A stretch of DNA of 64,000 bases from Gentiana macrophylla (Eukaryota; Streptophyta; Magnoliopsida; Gentianales; Gentianaceae). Positions within the stretch are counted from its first letter, which is position 1; each line of letters begins with the position of its first letter. The stretch lies in contig CM047810.1 of NCBI GenBank assembly GCA_026214975.1, forward strand, positions 40,000,806 to 40,064,805. Direction: 5' to 3'. The notes under the pieces were generated by a model, which was not told where the DNA came from, ran no database searches, and saw only the letters and a list, made by a program, of their open reading frames with translations. The translations under genes were made by a program, and so were the position numbers. Shown one piece after another: positions 24,931 through 36,783 of this stretch.

Positions 24931-25368
24931 AATTGATATTCTACAACATAATTCGAGTCCACGGATCTCGGTCGGGTCGCTTGAAACCACAATCGAGGAC
25001 AAGGCCGGCGGCCATGAAGTCCATAATATATTAGCCGCCTCAAGGTCATGGGATTACGGCTCATATACTAATACTAAAGCGCCATAAGAGGTAAAAGCCA
25101 GGCTAGGGCCGACCGTACGTAGATCCAAGGTAGTTGGAGTGCGCTGGCGACCAGCTCACAACACATGGATAAGAGAGACATCATTATACCGACAAGATGA
25201 GGACACATGACATGGGGAAGGCTGCAAGACTAATGGAGTGCGTCACACCGGCTTGCGCTTCTGGTGGCGGGCTCGTCAAAGACCTGCATTTGTACTATTT
25301 GTCCTTACTTGTAATTATATTTGAACCCTAGTCGGTTCATCCCCTATAAATAGGGCTCCGTGTATCTA
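24931..25368 (+). repeat. 3' LTR (first part) of gypsy-like element
   Basis: A polypurine tract (GAGTAGGGGCAA) is followed by TGATATTCTACAAC, a typical LTR start. A strong TATA box lies at 25345-25352 (CCTATAAATAGGG). The LTR is interrupted just after the TATA box by a hAT-like element and appears to resume at 26309. Confidence 0.6.
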
Positions 25369-26308
25369 AACACTGGCCAAATGATGCAAGCGAACCGGAA
25401 CGGACCGAGCGCGGTTTTTTCGGTTCATGCGGTTTGGAACCAGCGATTAAAGGTTGAACCAATGAGTTCAATGGTTCACACGGTTCCACAGTTCACCACG
25501 GTTCCTTTCGGTTGAGATCACAGTTCTAACAATTATTAATATTTTTTTCCATTTTCAAAAAATACTTATTCTTTTCACTGTAATAACAAATTACTATTAA
25601 TTAAATTTGAATGTAATATAAAATAACCAAAGCGAATGTAATGTATATTTTTTATTCGGTTTTAAATATAAGTTGATTATAATTGTTGTTTTATTAAATA
25701 TAATATTAATATTGTGTTATTTTTTTAAATGTAAATTAAGTTTAAAAATTATGTTATTTTTAACGCTTGTACGGAAATTCGGTTACCTACATTATCTTTT
25801 ATAAAAAAAAAAATTACACTTGTATTAAAGGTTGAATAAAATACAAACCAAATTTACTTATAACTAAAACCATATTGAAGTAACGATTAAATCAGAACAA
25901 CTTCAACTATCGGTTTCGTAAAGTAAATTTGATTGTTTTTTTTTGACAACTAAACAAACTTGATTACAACCAAAGAAATGAGTTTGAGATTAGAGAAGTA
26001 GAAATGTAGAATTGAGAAGCGAGTAGAGTAGGTGTAAAGAATTTGGAAAATGAATGATGTATTTATAGGAATTTTGGAAAAGGTTGGAAAATAAAAATAA
26101 AAATAAAATAGCCGTTTGAAAATTATTTGTTGGAGCGGTCCGATTCGAGGTCGGTTCGATTCCGACCGAGCGGTTGAACCGCCCGGTTGCGGTCCGGTTC
26201 TTGAAAGACCCGATACCGTTGCTAAACCGGTGAACGCCGGGACACCGAACCGCCGGTTACGAGCGATCCGGTTCGGGCGATTCGCGGTTCGATTTTGTTT
26301 GGCCAGGT
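25369..26308. mobile_element. hAT-like non-autonomous element in the LTR
   Basis: Ends are inverted: AAACACTGGCCAAA on the left and the complement of the right end AAACCTGGCCAAA. TGTATC occurs just outside each end as a possible target duplication. Both subterminal regions are dense in CGGTTC/GAACCG motifs (25395-25520 and 26130-26300), and the centre is AT-rich. No transposase was seen, and the TSD is not a clean 8 bp. The hAT assignment is tentative. Confidence 0.5.
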
Positions 26309-26500
26309 TTATGTATCCATTCGAGATAAGGCTTTGAATACAAAACTAAGGATTACTCGCCAAATTCTCTACTCATTTTATATTACACTTGCACCACAAC
26401 AAATTCCACGACACCGCCCGGCACGCCCGACAAACACCACTTTACATCATACCGATTCGATCGAGCTCTTGGAATTGGAATAAGTTGGCACTTAACCATT
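26309..26500 (+). repeat. Probable continuation of the interrupted gypsy LTR
   Basis: The sequence after the hAT-like element would follow on from the TATA box at 25345, making it R-U5. There is no second LTR copy to fix its end. From 26500 to 26758 I see nothing specific. Confidence 0.35.
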
Positions 26501-27608
26501 CGGTGACTTTGGCAGCTGGGCGTTCCCAAAATGGGTACTATCGGGTCGGGTGAATTCAATAAGTTAGTATTCGACCTTCCTCTCGCTTCCGGGGCCTATC
26601 CGAATGAGAATCCGATTACTTCTTGGTCGTTAATATACGAGCGGGTTGTTATTTGTTCAATAATTCTTGTTTGGCGATTCATACCATCCAGACATAGTGT
26701 TTTGATCCACGATTTCAATTCTTCCGTGTTTCAGCAGTAACAGTAACATAGATATCCACTACATTCGCCACCGCTGAACACCTGAGATAATTTTGATATT
26801 ATCATTATCATAGGCCAATTTATTCCCTGATTTAACTGTATATAGACCGTTATACGAGTAATGCCAAATTAAAGCATCATGCGCATGGTGGGTAGATAGA
26901 AGAATGGAAAGGACTTTCTCTGCTTCAAAAGAGTTAAATATGTCTCTTACCATTTCAGTTCTCCTTTGCCAAGTAATTGGGGAGATTAGGCTGCTAACAC
27001 GAGAGTCCATCATTCATTCAGAATTTGGGTGGGCCCGTAAGTTGGGCATTCGAGGTAACCAAGGATCTTCTTTTATATCTATATATTCTCCGTTACCCAC
27101 CCGCCATCTTAGGCCTTGATACAATAGGTCCTTGCGTAAAGAGACGTCTCCAAATTTCCAATGGGTGACCTGATACAGAAGAAAGTGCGAAGTCTTTGGA
27201 TTCAAAGTATTTACCTTTTAAAACTCTTGCTATCAGAGAATCTGGCGTCTTCAGTATACGCCATGCTTGCGTTGCGAGGAGAGCTCTATTAGTATTCGAG
27301 GTCTCTGAAGCCTAGACATCCTTTTAATTTTTTCCTATAACAAACCAACTTTTCCAATGAATCTTATCTTTTCCATGAAGAATTCTTGAAAAACTGTCGC
27401 GTCATCTTTTCTAAAGCAGCAATGATGGCTTTTGGGAGATAAAAGCATTTCATAACGTACTATGGTAAGGCTTGAGTCACCGATTTAATTAAAATTTCTT
27501 TTCCGGCTTGGAAAGAAATTTCCCTTCCACCCGTTAGCTTTTAATGCACCCACTCTTTAATATAAGAAAATATTTCCTTCTTTGATTTATAGCGCTCCAG
27601 GACCCCGT

Positions 27609-28100
27609 GCTGATAACTCTAAATGAGTTATAAATGATTGATCATTTGCTCATACCGTCGCCTCGCAGTACATAAGGGATAACCGAATTGACATGATCTT
27701 TTGTCTCAACTTATACGGGGTGAAGCGGGACATTACTTTCTGAGATACATGACTTTACATTCTCCCTTTATAAGGGACTACCGTTCTCGCCGGGCAGCTA
27801 GGACTTGTCTCGATGGACTTGTCGGTCTCGTCACTTTAATAGGATTCTAGAGGTGGCCCCTGCGCCTCTCTCGCGATGTGGCGCACGTGCATAGCTCTGT
27901 ATGGAGGTCGGCTCATACCATTGCATGCGCGCCAGGAACCGGGCCTAGTAGCGCTAAATAAGTCATAAGTGGCCCGTCGGTCATTTGCTACCGTCGTCCT
28001 CGCTTGGTCTAAAAGGACTAACCCGAGTTAACAAGAAATTTATGTCACACTTATATGAGTTGAAGCGGGGCATTCTTTCTGAGATGTGGAAATTTACATT
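27609..28100. repeat. Diverged direct repeat pair inside the LINE
   Basis: Two stretches of about 160 bp (27609-27772 and 27943-28100) align by eye: both run CTAAAT(G/A)AGT.ATAA, GTCATTTGCT/GATCATTTGCT, ACCGTCG.CCTCGC, then GAAGCGGG(A/G)CATT and TTTCTGAGAT. About 170 bp separates them. This could be a TRIM inserted in the LINE, but no PBS or TSD was confirmed. Confidence 0.45.
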
Positions 28101-28964
28101 GATCACCCAATAATGAAGGACAAGCCCAACTATTTACCTTTTTATTTCCCAAAGGAATGTTTAGCATTGGGTGACTTCTTCTTTAGCTCGTTGTTCCATG
28201 CCCCTACTAAAGATAAGAGGATTTGTTCAAATTAATTATTTCGTACTGTTGGAGAATATGTAGATTGGGCGCAAATGAATTTTCCATTGCCGCCACAAAA
28301 ATTAGACTATCGTCTACAAACAAAAGGTGTGTAAGTTTTCATGGATTTCTCCGTCCAAAAGTTACTCCATGCAAAGAGAATCTGACTCGGCTTGTCGGAA
28401 CATAGTTGAGAGCCCTTTAGCACATAAAATAAATAAGAACAGGGATAGAGGATCCCCTTGGCGGATTCCTCTACTCGGTGTGATACCAGGAGATGGATTA
28501 ATTCCATTAATGAAAACTTGATAATTGGTGGTAGAAACACACGCCATAGTAACGAGACAATAGATCGAGGAAAGTTTTTATATTCTATAATATTACGAAA
28601 GAAATTTAGCTCAACCCAATCGAACGCCTTCATCATGTGTAATTTCGCATTAAGAGGAATCCATGACCTCCAAGTATTCATAGAGAATTCCTTAAGCCCT
28701 TCTTCCATAATCCAATAAGGCTCGTATCTGGGAAGGTTTCTCCATTTTTTCCTTTTGCGAGTTAATGTTATCTTCCACATTCAAGTCCAAGAGAATAGGG
28801 GAGTGATCGGAGTGAAAGGTGGTCAAGTGTTTTACCTTATGTGATGGTAAGATCGCCTTCCAATCGATATTTGCTACACCACGATCCAAACAAATACTTG
28901 TTGTTGCGTAGTGAGAAAATATACATTCGGTCATTTGTGAGACGCGTATTTGAAGTTAGGTGCA

Positions 28965-29305
28965 TTCGGGCGGCGTTTTTAAGTAGGCCGTGCCTATTCC
29001 GCGGGATCGTGCCAATTTTCCACCGGATGGCGTGGAATTGGAAGGTTCGCGTGGAAATTCAGCGGTGCCAAAAGTAGTAATTCGCGTGACTGCGGGAAAT
29101 TTAAATGAGGCCGCGTGGAAAAGAAGCGCATAGCGTGGAAAATTTCCACGGGCCCGTGACGGGTTTAAATTTCCCGAGTCGCGTGGAATTCTGACTTTTG
29201 GCAGGTTGAATTTCGCGTGAACCTTTCAATTCCACACCATTTGGTGGAAAATTAACGCGATCCGTGGAATAGGCCCGACCTCTTAAAAAAAAATGTCGGC
29301 TGAGC
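28965..29305. mobile_element. Fold-back MITE in the LINE
   Basis: The two halves are inverted copies. The left arm from 28979 reads TTTTTAAGTAGGCCGTGCC, then CCTATTCC, TTTTCCACC, GTGGAATTGGAAGGTTC. The right arm ends at about 29295 with the complementary order (GAACCTTTCAATTCCACACC, GTGGAAAATTAACGCG, CCACGGAATAGGCC-type blocks). Arms are over 100 bp with a short centre rich in CGCGTGGAAA. No coding is present. Exact ends and TSD were not fixed. Confidence 0.7.
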
Positions 29306-29724
29306 GAGCTACTAACTGAAATATGAAGTGTCTGATAACACGAATGTATATTTTCTCTTGCATAGTCATGTTTATCTCTCCAGGTAAATTGAGCCCCAAC
29401 AAAACCAAGGTAAAAAAGATCACATTCCAACAAAGTAAAACGGAATGCTTGCATTGCAGCCGAGGAGCAATCATTTGGTCCCTCTTGTTCATAAAAGCTA
29501 AAATCTCGTTGAAGTCGCCAATAACACACCATGGGAGTCTTCATGCTTCGCTTAATTTTTTTAAGTCGACACCATGAATGTTTTCTTTGCATTGCATCTG
29601 GATTCCCATAGAATCATGTAAAGTGCCATGATGGAAGATCTTCTTGATCAACTCGATATCGCTATGGCCTAATGACATATCATATATGTTAGTATACATA
29701 TTAAATTTGCATCTTTGGTAGTAC

Positions 29725-29780
29725 GGTTTTTTGCGACGTTTTGGTCGTCCGGCTTTAGCGACGTTTTGGTCGTCGCTATA
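29725..29780. repeat. Short repeated GCGACGTTTTGGTCGTC motif
   Basis: The 17-base motif GCGACGTTTTGGTCGTC occurs twice about 26 bp apart (near 29733 and 29759). Similar motifs are known in ends of plant CACTA-type elements, so this may be a transposon-end remnant. From 29800 to 30390 no gene is seen; the part next to 30390 should hold the upstream promoter of the U-box gene. Confidence 0.4.
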
Positions 29781-30390
29781 CAAAAAGAGCAAGCCCTACG
29801 CATCGCCCATCGGCATTAACGTACAGGCCATTTCGAAACCCAAGGGTTGCTCTAATCCATTCCATGCGATGAGATTGGGATTTAGTTTCTAATAAGAATA
29901 AAATGGATGGCTAATTATATAGTCTCTAATCAATCTTCGAAGAGCTTTAATCGCGATCGGTTTCCCTAAACCCCTTCAGTTCCGAGCGAGGGCTCTCACC
30001 GGAAGAACAAGGAGGCGCAGTAAAAATAATAAGGATCAACGCTACTACCAAGTACCCTTGCCTATGAAACATGTCAATACAATAAATCAATCACATTTAT
30101 CACATTTCAATGTTATGGTCAATTATTTTTATTTAAGTTTCAATACTTTATTATTTAATTTAATGAAAGGAAGTTTCATCATTACTCAATAAAATAATCC
30201 TTTGGAGCACACCTATCCAACACGCACATTTTGGACCCGGGCTAATTAAACGCCCTGATCCACACTCTCCCTCCCCCCCTAGCTACCCGGCCAGCCATAA
30301 CTAGAAAAGTCTCCTATCTCTCTTTGGCACCTGTTTTCCGTGTATTTGACTTTCTCCCTTTTGAACTTATCCTCCTTTCTCTCATCTCCA

Positions 30391-30398
30391 TATAAATA
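30391..30398 (+). promoter_or_regulatory. TATA box of the U-box gene
   Basis: TATAAATA lies in a CT-rich plant promoter context, about 150 bp upstream of the ATG at 30543. The expected transcription start is near 30420-30430, leaving a leader of about 115 bases rich in CTT/ACT. Confidence 0.7.
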
Positions 30399-30542
30399 TT
30401 CCTAAATCCTAACCTCTTTGAACACAGACATTCATAACAACTACTACTACTAATTCAGTTCATTATTCCTCGCAAAAATCTTCAAATTCTCCTCTTCTGC
30501 TCTTAATTTTTATTTATTTTTTTTTTTTTCTATCTCTAAATT

Positions 30543-31780
30543 AATGGATACAATTGAAGTTCCACCATTTTTCTTTGCCCTATTTCTTTAGAAATAATGA
30601 AAGATCCAGTGACTCTTTCCACCGGCATAACATACGACCGTGAAAGTATAGAGAAATGGCTGTTTTCTGGCAGAAACGACACCTGTCCGGTGAGCAAACA
30701 GACCCTCACCGATACAGATTTGATTCCAAATGTGACTCTCCGGAGATTGATTCAGGCATGGTGCACGGTCAATGCTTCCCAGGGCGTTGAACGGTTCCCA
30801 ACACCAAGGCCGCCAATCAGTAAAACTCAACTTGCTAAGCTTCTCAATGAAGCTAAATCTCCTCAATTGCAAATGAAGTGCCTTGAGAAACTCAAATCAA
30901 TCTCTTCCCGTAGCGAAACAAATAGAAGATCCATGGAGATTGCTGGAGCACCTGCTTTGTTAGCCGATAATCATCAGCAACGTTAACGTTGGTTCATCAA
31001 TAGTTGCAGATGATGTGTTCGACCAATTGTTTACGACACGTGCAGGCGATGAAGCCCTAAGCCTGCTGTACTCACTCCAACTTTCTGAATCAGGATTAAA
31101 ATCACTTATGGAAAACAACATCGTATTCGTGGAATCGTTGATAAGTGTAATGCAACGTGGAAGCTACGAATCGCGTGCGTACGCTGTCTTGATGCTCAAG
31201 TCAATGGTAGAAGTAGCTTCTGAAATGCAATTAGTCGCTTTGAAACCTAATTTCTTCTTCGAAATAGTCGAAATCCTTCGTGATCAGATCTGTCCAAAAG
31301 TATCGAAAGCAGTACTCAAGTTACTAATCAACGTTTGTCCATACGGACGAAACCGGATCAAAGCAGTGGAAGCTGGTGCTGTACCGATCTTGATTGATCT
31401 CTACTCGATTAAATCGGAGAAAGGGAAGCGAGATGATGTTAATGGTGTTAGAACTGCTTTGCAATTGCGCGGAAGGGCGATCAGAGCTGCTAAATCACGG
31501 CGGGTTTAGCTACGGTGTCGAAGAAGATTCTTAGGGTTTCGCGGTGGCGAGTGAGAGAGGAGTAAGGATTCTTCATTTGATATCAAGGTTTTCTGCAACT
31601 CAAGCTGTGCTTCAAGAGATGTTGAGTTTGGGTGTGGTGACTAAATTGTGTTTAGTGCTTCAAGTTGATTGTGGAAGCAAAATGAAGGAAAAAGCTAGGG
31701 AAATACTTAAAAAGAATGGTTGGGCATGGAAGAATTCTCCTTGCATTCCAATGACTTTGTTTCCTTCCCACCTTTATTGA
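30543..31780 (+). CDS. PUB22/PUB23-like: U-box E3 ubiquitin ligase, PUB22/23/24 type, frame-broken in this sequence
   Basis: Plant U-box proteins of this group transfer ubiquitin from an E2 to target proteins in the cytosol and dampen immune and drought signalling. The ATG at 30543 opens [10 protein letters not shown]. After a -1 slip near 30573 the U-box follows ([52 protein letters not shown]; residues 10-80). Armadillo-type helices follow ([68 protein letters not shown]). The end is [43 protein letters not shown] and [17 protein letters not shown]. Coding span is about 412 codons with no intron, as is usual for this group. Frame slips are also seen near 30965, 31427, 31503 and 31540. They probably reflect consensus error, since each flanking segment is well conserved. 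Which of PUB22, 23 or 24 is closest cannot be settled by eye. Confidence 0.9.
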
Positions 31781-32330
31781 TTAGGGTTTCCAGTTCTCTT
31801 GTTTATTATTTGTTGTATCATATATATTTATAGTGTAAATAGATTCATTTAGATACCAATATATTGTACAAGAACTTAGTATAATGCAAAATGCAATTTT
31901 GTAGCTCTATGCCTCTATACGTAGGAACTTGCATGTAATAGCAAAAATATATTTTTTGTACACTTCCTATTTTACATGAGAATCCTAACTGTTATTACAC
32001 ATAAACAGTGTGATTTCCCTTCAGTTCATTTGTTTTTTCCTTCCTTTTTGTATGATTAGTATGAATTGCGTGCAATAAGCATAATTTTACCTTGACTAAT
32101 CAGTAAACCCTATGTAACTTTTTGTTAAGATTGGTGATTCAACGAAGAAGAGAAAAGGAGCCGTAAGCTTACATTCATGGCAACGTCCGAATCGAAGCGA
32201 AAGGCTACGATCACCGAAATGACACAAAAAGTTTACCGACAAATGATGACAACCTTAATAACGAAATGAGAGAAAAATAAAAAAATGAGTTGCCATGATA
32301 TGCTTTCTACAAATTTTACAATGGTCAAAA
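31781..32330. other. Downstream region of the U-box gene
   Basis: This is AT-rich and probably holds the 3' UTR. I see no clear terminator-like element or gene. Part of 32110 onward may already belong to the neighbouring old copia LTR, whose outer edge I could not place. Confidence 0.4.
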
Positions 32331-32439
32331 ACCAAATCCTATTTGGATGTCCAAACAATAGGATTTAAGAGATATCTGGTGGACCATTGTGTATAAAAAC
32401 ATACAACCAATCATATCTTTGTAAACAGATACCATGGTG

Positions 32440-32635
32440 GTCCAATAATTTAGTCCAGGACCAACATAAATTTACCGTATGTTTTCCGTAGCTTTTTGGG
32501 AAAATATTTGGGTGATTACAGCCTTGTCCAAATGGAAAGGCTTGATTTAGGTTTTACAAGGATAGGTTTATATAGCTTAATATCAAAAGACCAAGATACC
32601 CTTACAGCTAATACAGTATAATACATATGCTAACA
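32440..32635 (-). repeat. 3' LTR start of the old copia element
   Basis: On the minus strand, GAGTTTGAGGGGAGA (polypurine tract) is followed at 32635 by TGTTAGCATATG, then by a TATA-like CTATATAAACC near 32570. The distal LTR edge is unresolved and may reach 32110. Confidence 0.6.
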
Positions 32636-33118
32636 TCTCCCCTCAAACTCACGATGGTGCAACAAGTAGCATTGAGAGTTTTCCAATGAAAAATCTATGA
32701 CTCTAGATAGTGTGAGCTTTCGTGAAAAGTCTACAAGATTCGTAGAAGATGAAGTAAACGACATGCATAGAAATAATGTCATGCTAAAGAAGACGTCGTG
32801 TAAAATGACAATTGATCTCAATATGCTCGGTGCGCTCATGAAAAATTTGTATTGTGAGTAATCGAGAATAGCACTTTTCTTGTCACAATACATCGGTATG
32901 GGAGAAGAAGAGAAGCGCCCGTGCTCTCAAAGCCAACCAAGCGTAACCATGTAAGCTTAGGCGTAGTAGAAACCATAACGCGAAACTACGCCTCGGAGGA
33001 AGAGTGTGAAACCACATATTGTTTCTCTCACTTACGAGAAATGAGAGAATCCGTTAAAAACACACAAACCCCCATCGTGGATTTGCGATTAGTTGAGTCA
33101 ACATTGACTTGCATCAGA

Positions 33119-33294
33119 CGGTAGTTTTATGGTTGTCGGGACCACCGTGTCATACTTGTCCTCGATAGTATTTCTTAAAGAGGGCAAATTTGTAAAAACA
33201 TGGCATTTATATTTTACGGTGGGCCCGCGTTTTTAATTTCTATTGGTCTGGATCACCAAGTCATACTTGGTCCAGAACCACCATAAAATTTCCG
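33119..33294. mobile_element. Mutator-like MITE (176 bp) with 9-bp TSD
   Basis: A perfect 9-bp duplication TGCATCAGA flanks it (33110-33118 and 33295-33303). Inverted ends are CGGTAGTTTTATGG on the left and, complemented, CGGAAATTTTATGG on the right, with longer weak complementarity (GACCACC/GGTCC, CATACTTG). It is inserted in the RNase H part of the old copia element. A second copy lies near 42.9-43.05 kb. Confidence 0.85.
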
Positions 33295-34023
33295 TGCATC
33301 AGAAAATGCACGAAGCTTCGATGTTGAGGGGAATAAAAGAATCTGATAAAGAGTTCATTGTAGATAACAAATGATGCTCATAACAACAACCCAATGTACA
33401 GAGGTATGTGAAGAGACAAACCAACTAACGATGTGAACATCGTATGTGATGTCAAGGCGAGTGATAGTCAAGCATACAAGGCTACCTACAACAACGATAC
33501 AAAGTAGCATCAGATAGAGGTTGACCATCAGTCATATATAGTATAACGAGATCAACTCAAGAGGAGAATCAGAAACACGAGTATCAGTGAGTCGAGCATG
33601 CTTAATAATGTCGACAACTTACTTGGACTGAGATAAGAGATAACCTTTTGGTGATGAGACCTCCTCAGTGCCTAAAGAGTAACTTAAAAGACCCAAGTCC
33701 TTCAACTCAAAGTAGTGAAAAGTTTTCATTCAAGCTCACGATGCCATCAACGAGATCATATGTAATGATCATATCTACATATAATAGAAGAATGATACGA
33801 CTTGCAGAAGTCAATCTAACAAACAATGTTGAATCATGGGGGCTAGAGGCAAACCAAGACAGGTGACAACATGTGAAAATCTCTCAAACCAAGCCCGATG
33901 GGCTTGTTTGAGGCCAAACAAAGCCTTATCAAGCCTGTAAACTTGCCTCGGGGCATGAGAAACACTAGGCGGAGAAACTGTGTAATTCATGCTTAAGGTC
34001 TCCATTGAGAAAGTCATTTTTAA

Positions 34024-34373
34024 GGCAAAACTAGGATTTTAGTCCTCTAACTTGGCCTATTTTGGATTTTAGTCCTGCTCCTGCTCCTGCTCCGGTGAGG
34101 AAAATGGTCCTCTAAGTTGGCTTTTTTTTTTTTGGATTTTAGTCCTATCCGCCGGAAATAGCTGATTGGGCACCGGAATCTTTAAAAAACGCTTACGTGG
34201 CAGCCTAGTTAGAGGACTATTTTTAAAAATTCGGTGCCCAATAAGCTATTTCAGCGGATAGGACTAAAATCAAAAAAAAGAGCAAACTTAGAGGACCATT
34301 TTCCTCACGGAGCGGGGAGCGGGACTAAAATCCAAAATAGGCCAAGTTAGAGGACTAAAATCCTAATTTTGCC
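34024..34373. mobile_element. Fold-back Mutator-like MITE (350 bp)
   Basis: It is almost entirely palindromic. GGCAAAACTAGGATTTTAGT starts the left arm, and the right arm ends with the complement, TCCTAATTTTGCC. Arms are about 170 bp and share TCCTCTAACTTGGCC, GATTTTAGTCCTATCCGC and TTGGGCACCG, around a loop near ACGTGGCAGCC. Flanks TCATTTTTAA (34014-34023) and TCATTTTAA (34374-34382) fit a 9-10-bp duplication with one base lost. It interrupts the old copia RT region. Confidence 0.88.
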
Positions 34374-34654
34374 TCATTTTAACATCCTTCCAAGAGATAT
34401 GCCAGCGCGAATAGGCTTAACATCAATAAGAACCGAAAAAAGTCATCTTACCATACCTTACTTTTGAGTAAATCCTTTAGCTACGAATGAGCTTTAATTT
34501 GTACCGAGCAATAGTACTATCGGACTTGGTTTTAATTTTATACACCTATCGAGAACCAATATTAGTTTTCTTGTCATCAGGAAGACAAGCTAGATCCCAA
34601 GTACCGGTACGATTTAAAGCAGACAGTTCCTCAGCCATAGCATGTCGCTAAACT

Positions 34655-36783
34655 CTGTGAGAATATCTGTGGGCCTACTAAGGAGAATGGGCTAGGGGTT
34701 CGTAATATTAAAGATGTTCAACTCGCTTTTGCTTACAAGCTTTGGTGGAAAATTCGAAACCGAGTGGGCTTATGGGGTAAGAGTTTTTCCATTTTGCCTC
34801 ACCTGAGGGTTCTGCATCCTTGGCGTATAATGCAAAAGTTGAAACTATGGTGAATCTCCACTTGAGGCCGATAAAAGCGAGCCATTTGGGATTGGAGTGC
34901 AGGCTCCTACTACCTCGGAAATTTTACTCTTGCTACGCCTACAACACTATTCACGAAGGAGAGATATCGTTCTTGATCTGAAAGAGATCTGGAAGCCAAA
35001 CATACTATAAAAATTTCGGTTTTCATGTGGCGGTTCCTCGATAACTTGCTCCTCTACCTAGTATGTTGCGAGTTTTGGACAACATGGTCCCTTTAAATGC
35101 CCCTTCCTGCTGTGAGGAGGATACTAGAGATCATACTTTTATAGTTGTTCCTTCTTCCGAGCCATTTGGGACTTTTTCGATCACACGCATTTTCATCCTT
35201 TTGCAGCGGATTTTTGGTCTTATCTTCGGTGTTGGTGGTACCCGGATCGGAATGGCTCCGTGAAGAAAGCTTGCAAGCTAGTACATTCTTTGATTATTTG
35301 GGAACTTTGGAAATGCAAAAATCGGATCATTTTTTACGACTCCAGACCTTCTATTCAGACTGCTATCCTCAACATCCGTCAAAACTTATATTATGCTCTG
35401 CTCAATAATCGCCTTATCAGAGTGGATAAGGATGATGACTGCTTGCTAGAGAATCGGATCATTAGTTCCTTTTCCCCGCGTATTGCTATGCACACCATTC
35501 TGGTGAATTGGCAAAAACCCCCGGATCATTTGGTTAAGTTGAATACTGATGGCTCTTCCTTAGGCAACCCTGGCCCTGCTGGCGGTGGTTTTCTTATTCT
35601 CAACTCTCATGGTCAACTTCTTTATGTTGTCAGTGAACCTTACGCTAATTGCACCAGTCTCATTGCGGAAACGAAGGCCCTCCTAGCCGGCCTTACTTAT
35701 TGTTTGGAGCACCATTTGTTTTCGGTTCTGGTGGAAAGCGGATTCTTTAGTTCTTGCCAATATTGTCTCTGGGACCTGCGACCCTTGGCGACTTGATGGT
35801 GATATTCGGTCTATCGAGAGATCTCCTCCGCACACATCTATCTGATTTCCCATATTTTCCGTGAAGCTAACAAAGCTGCAGATTTTCTTGCCATATCGGC
35901 CTCCTCTAACGAGAAGGAGAGCCACCTACATCCACGATATAACACTCCTCGGCCCTCAAACTTATTCTTCATGGTGATCGACTTGCCATCCCTTTCATTA
36001 AATCGATCTGCGGCTCTGCATAATCAATTTGGGCCGCATCCGTCAATTTATTGATGGATGCAAACCGATTTGTCCCTATCCTTTTGGGTAGATTTCATAT
36101 CTATGATTATTATTTGTTTCTTGCATTGTTCATCACATTCTGAGCAAAGTGACTCTACTATCTTTGAGTGGTCGTGGAAGCTCCCTGCAGATTATAACCG
36201 TGATGTTTGCCAGACGTTTAATTATGGACATGGCCTACAGGATCGTGCCTACCTTTGGACGCACCCTTACCGCATTGCTAGGGGTGCAATCCAGGTGTTT
36301 TTGTTGCTTTTGCTGTCAAAAGATGTGCTCATACTTTTTCTAGTACTTGATATACCCCTTTATATACTTGGTACAACTTCTGACATGGGTGTTGCTGCTC
36401 ACTTTACGGACCGGTCATGTCGAATTTTCATCAGGAAGGACCACAATTCTCTGTTGCTCAAGCAAGTTCATACGAGGGTGCAAAGAGATCTTCGGCTTTT
36501 TTTTTTCCTTAGATCGTATACACAAGGCGGAAGACTGATTCTGACATCTTTTCCACTTTGATTTCCTTGATGTAATTATTTATGAGAGCAGGGGCTTTAT
36601 TGGGAGTGCATAGGCGAGTACTATTCCTATGTGATGGATTTTCCTACTCTAGGTTTGCCACACATAGGGTTTAAGGAAAGATAAATCTTGTCTGACTCTA
36701 TCAGCGTAAATTTGGGGCGGGCCGGGATATGGCAATGACCTTTGTAGCTCTTTATTTGACTCAATATAAATAAAGTTGCTTTG

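Larger units (their letters stand above)
26759..29800 (-). mobile_element. Decayed LINE (endonuclease, RT, zf-RVT region)
   Basis: Minus-strand fragments follow LINE ORF2 order. Endonuclease pieces come first (MIAPRLQCK, QFTWRDKHDYA near 29290-29590; LDRGVANIDWKAILP, TTFHSDHSPILL near 28760-28880). RT pieces follow: AFDWVELNF, ACVSTTNYQVFINGI, GIRQGDPLS near 28450-28640, and a catalytic FVDDSLIF near 28300-28325. The maturation region includes GKEILIKSVTQALP near 27450. A C-terminal zinc-type segment (GLRWRVGNGEYIDI..EDPWLP, LIWHYSYNGLYTVKSG near 26800-27120) ends it. Frames are broken throughout, and two insertions (27609-28100 and 28965-29305) interrupt it. It is inactive. Confidence 0.85.
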
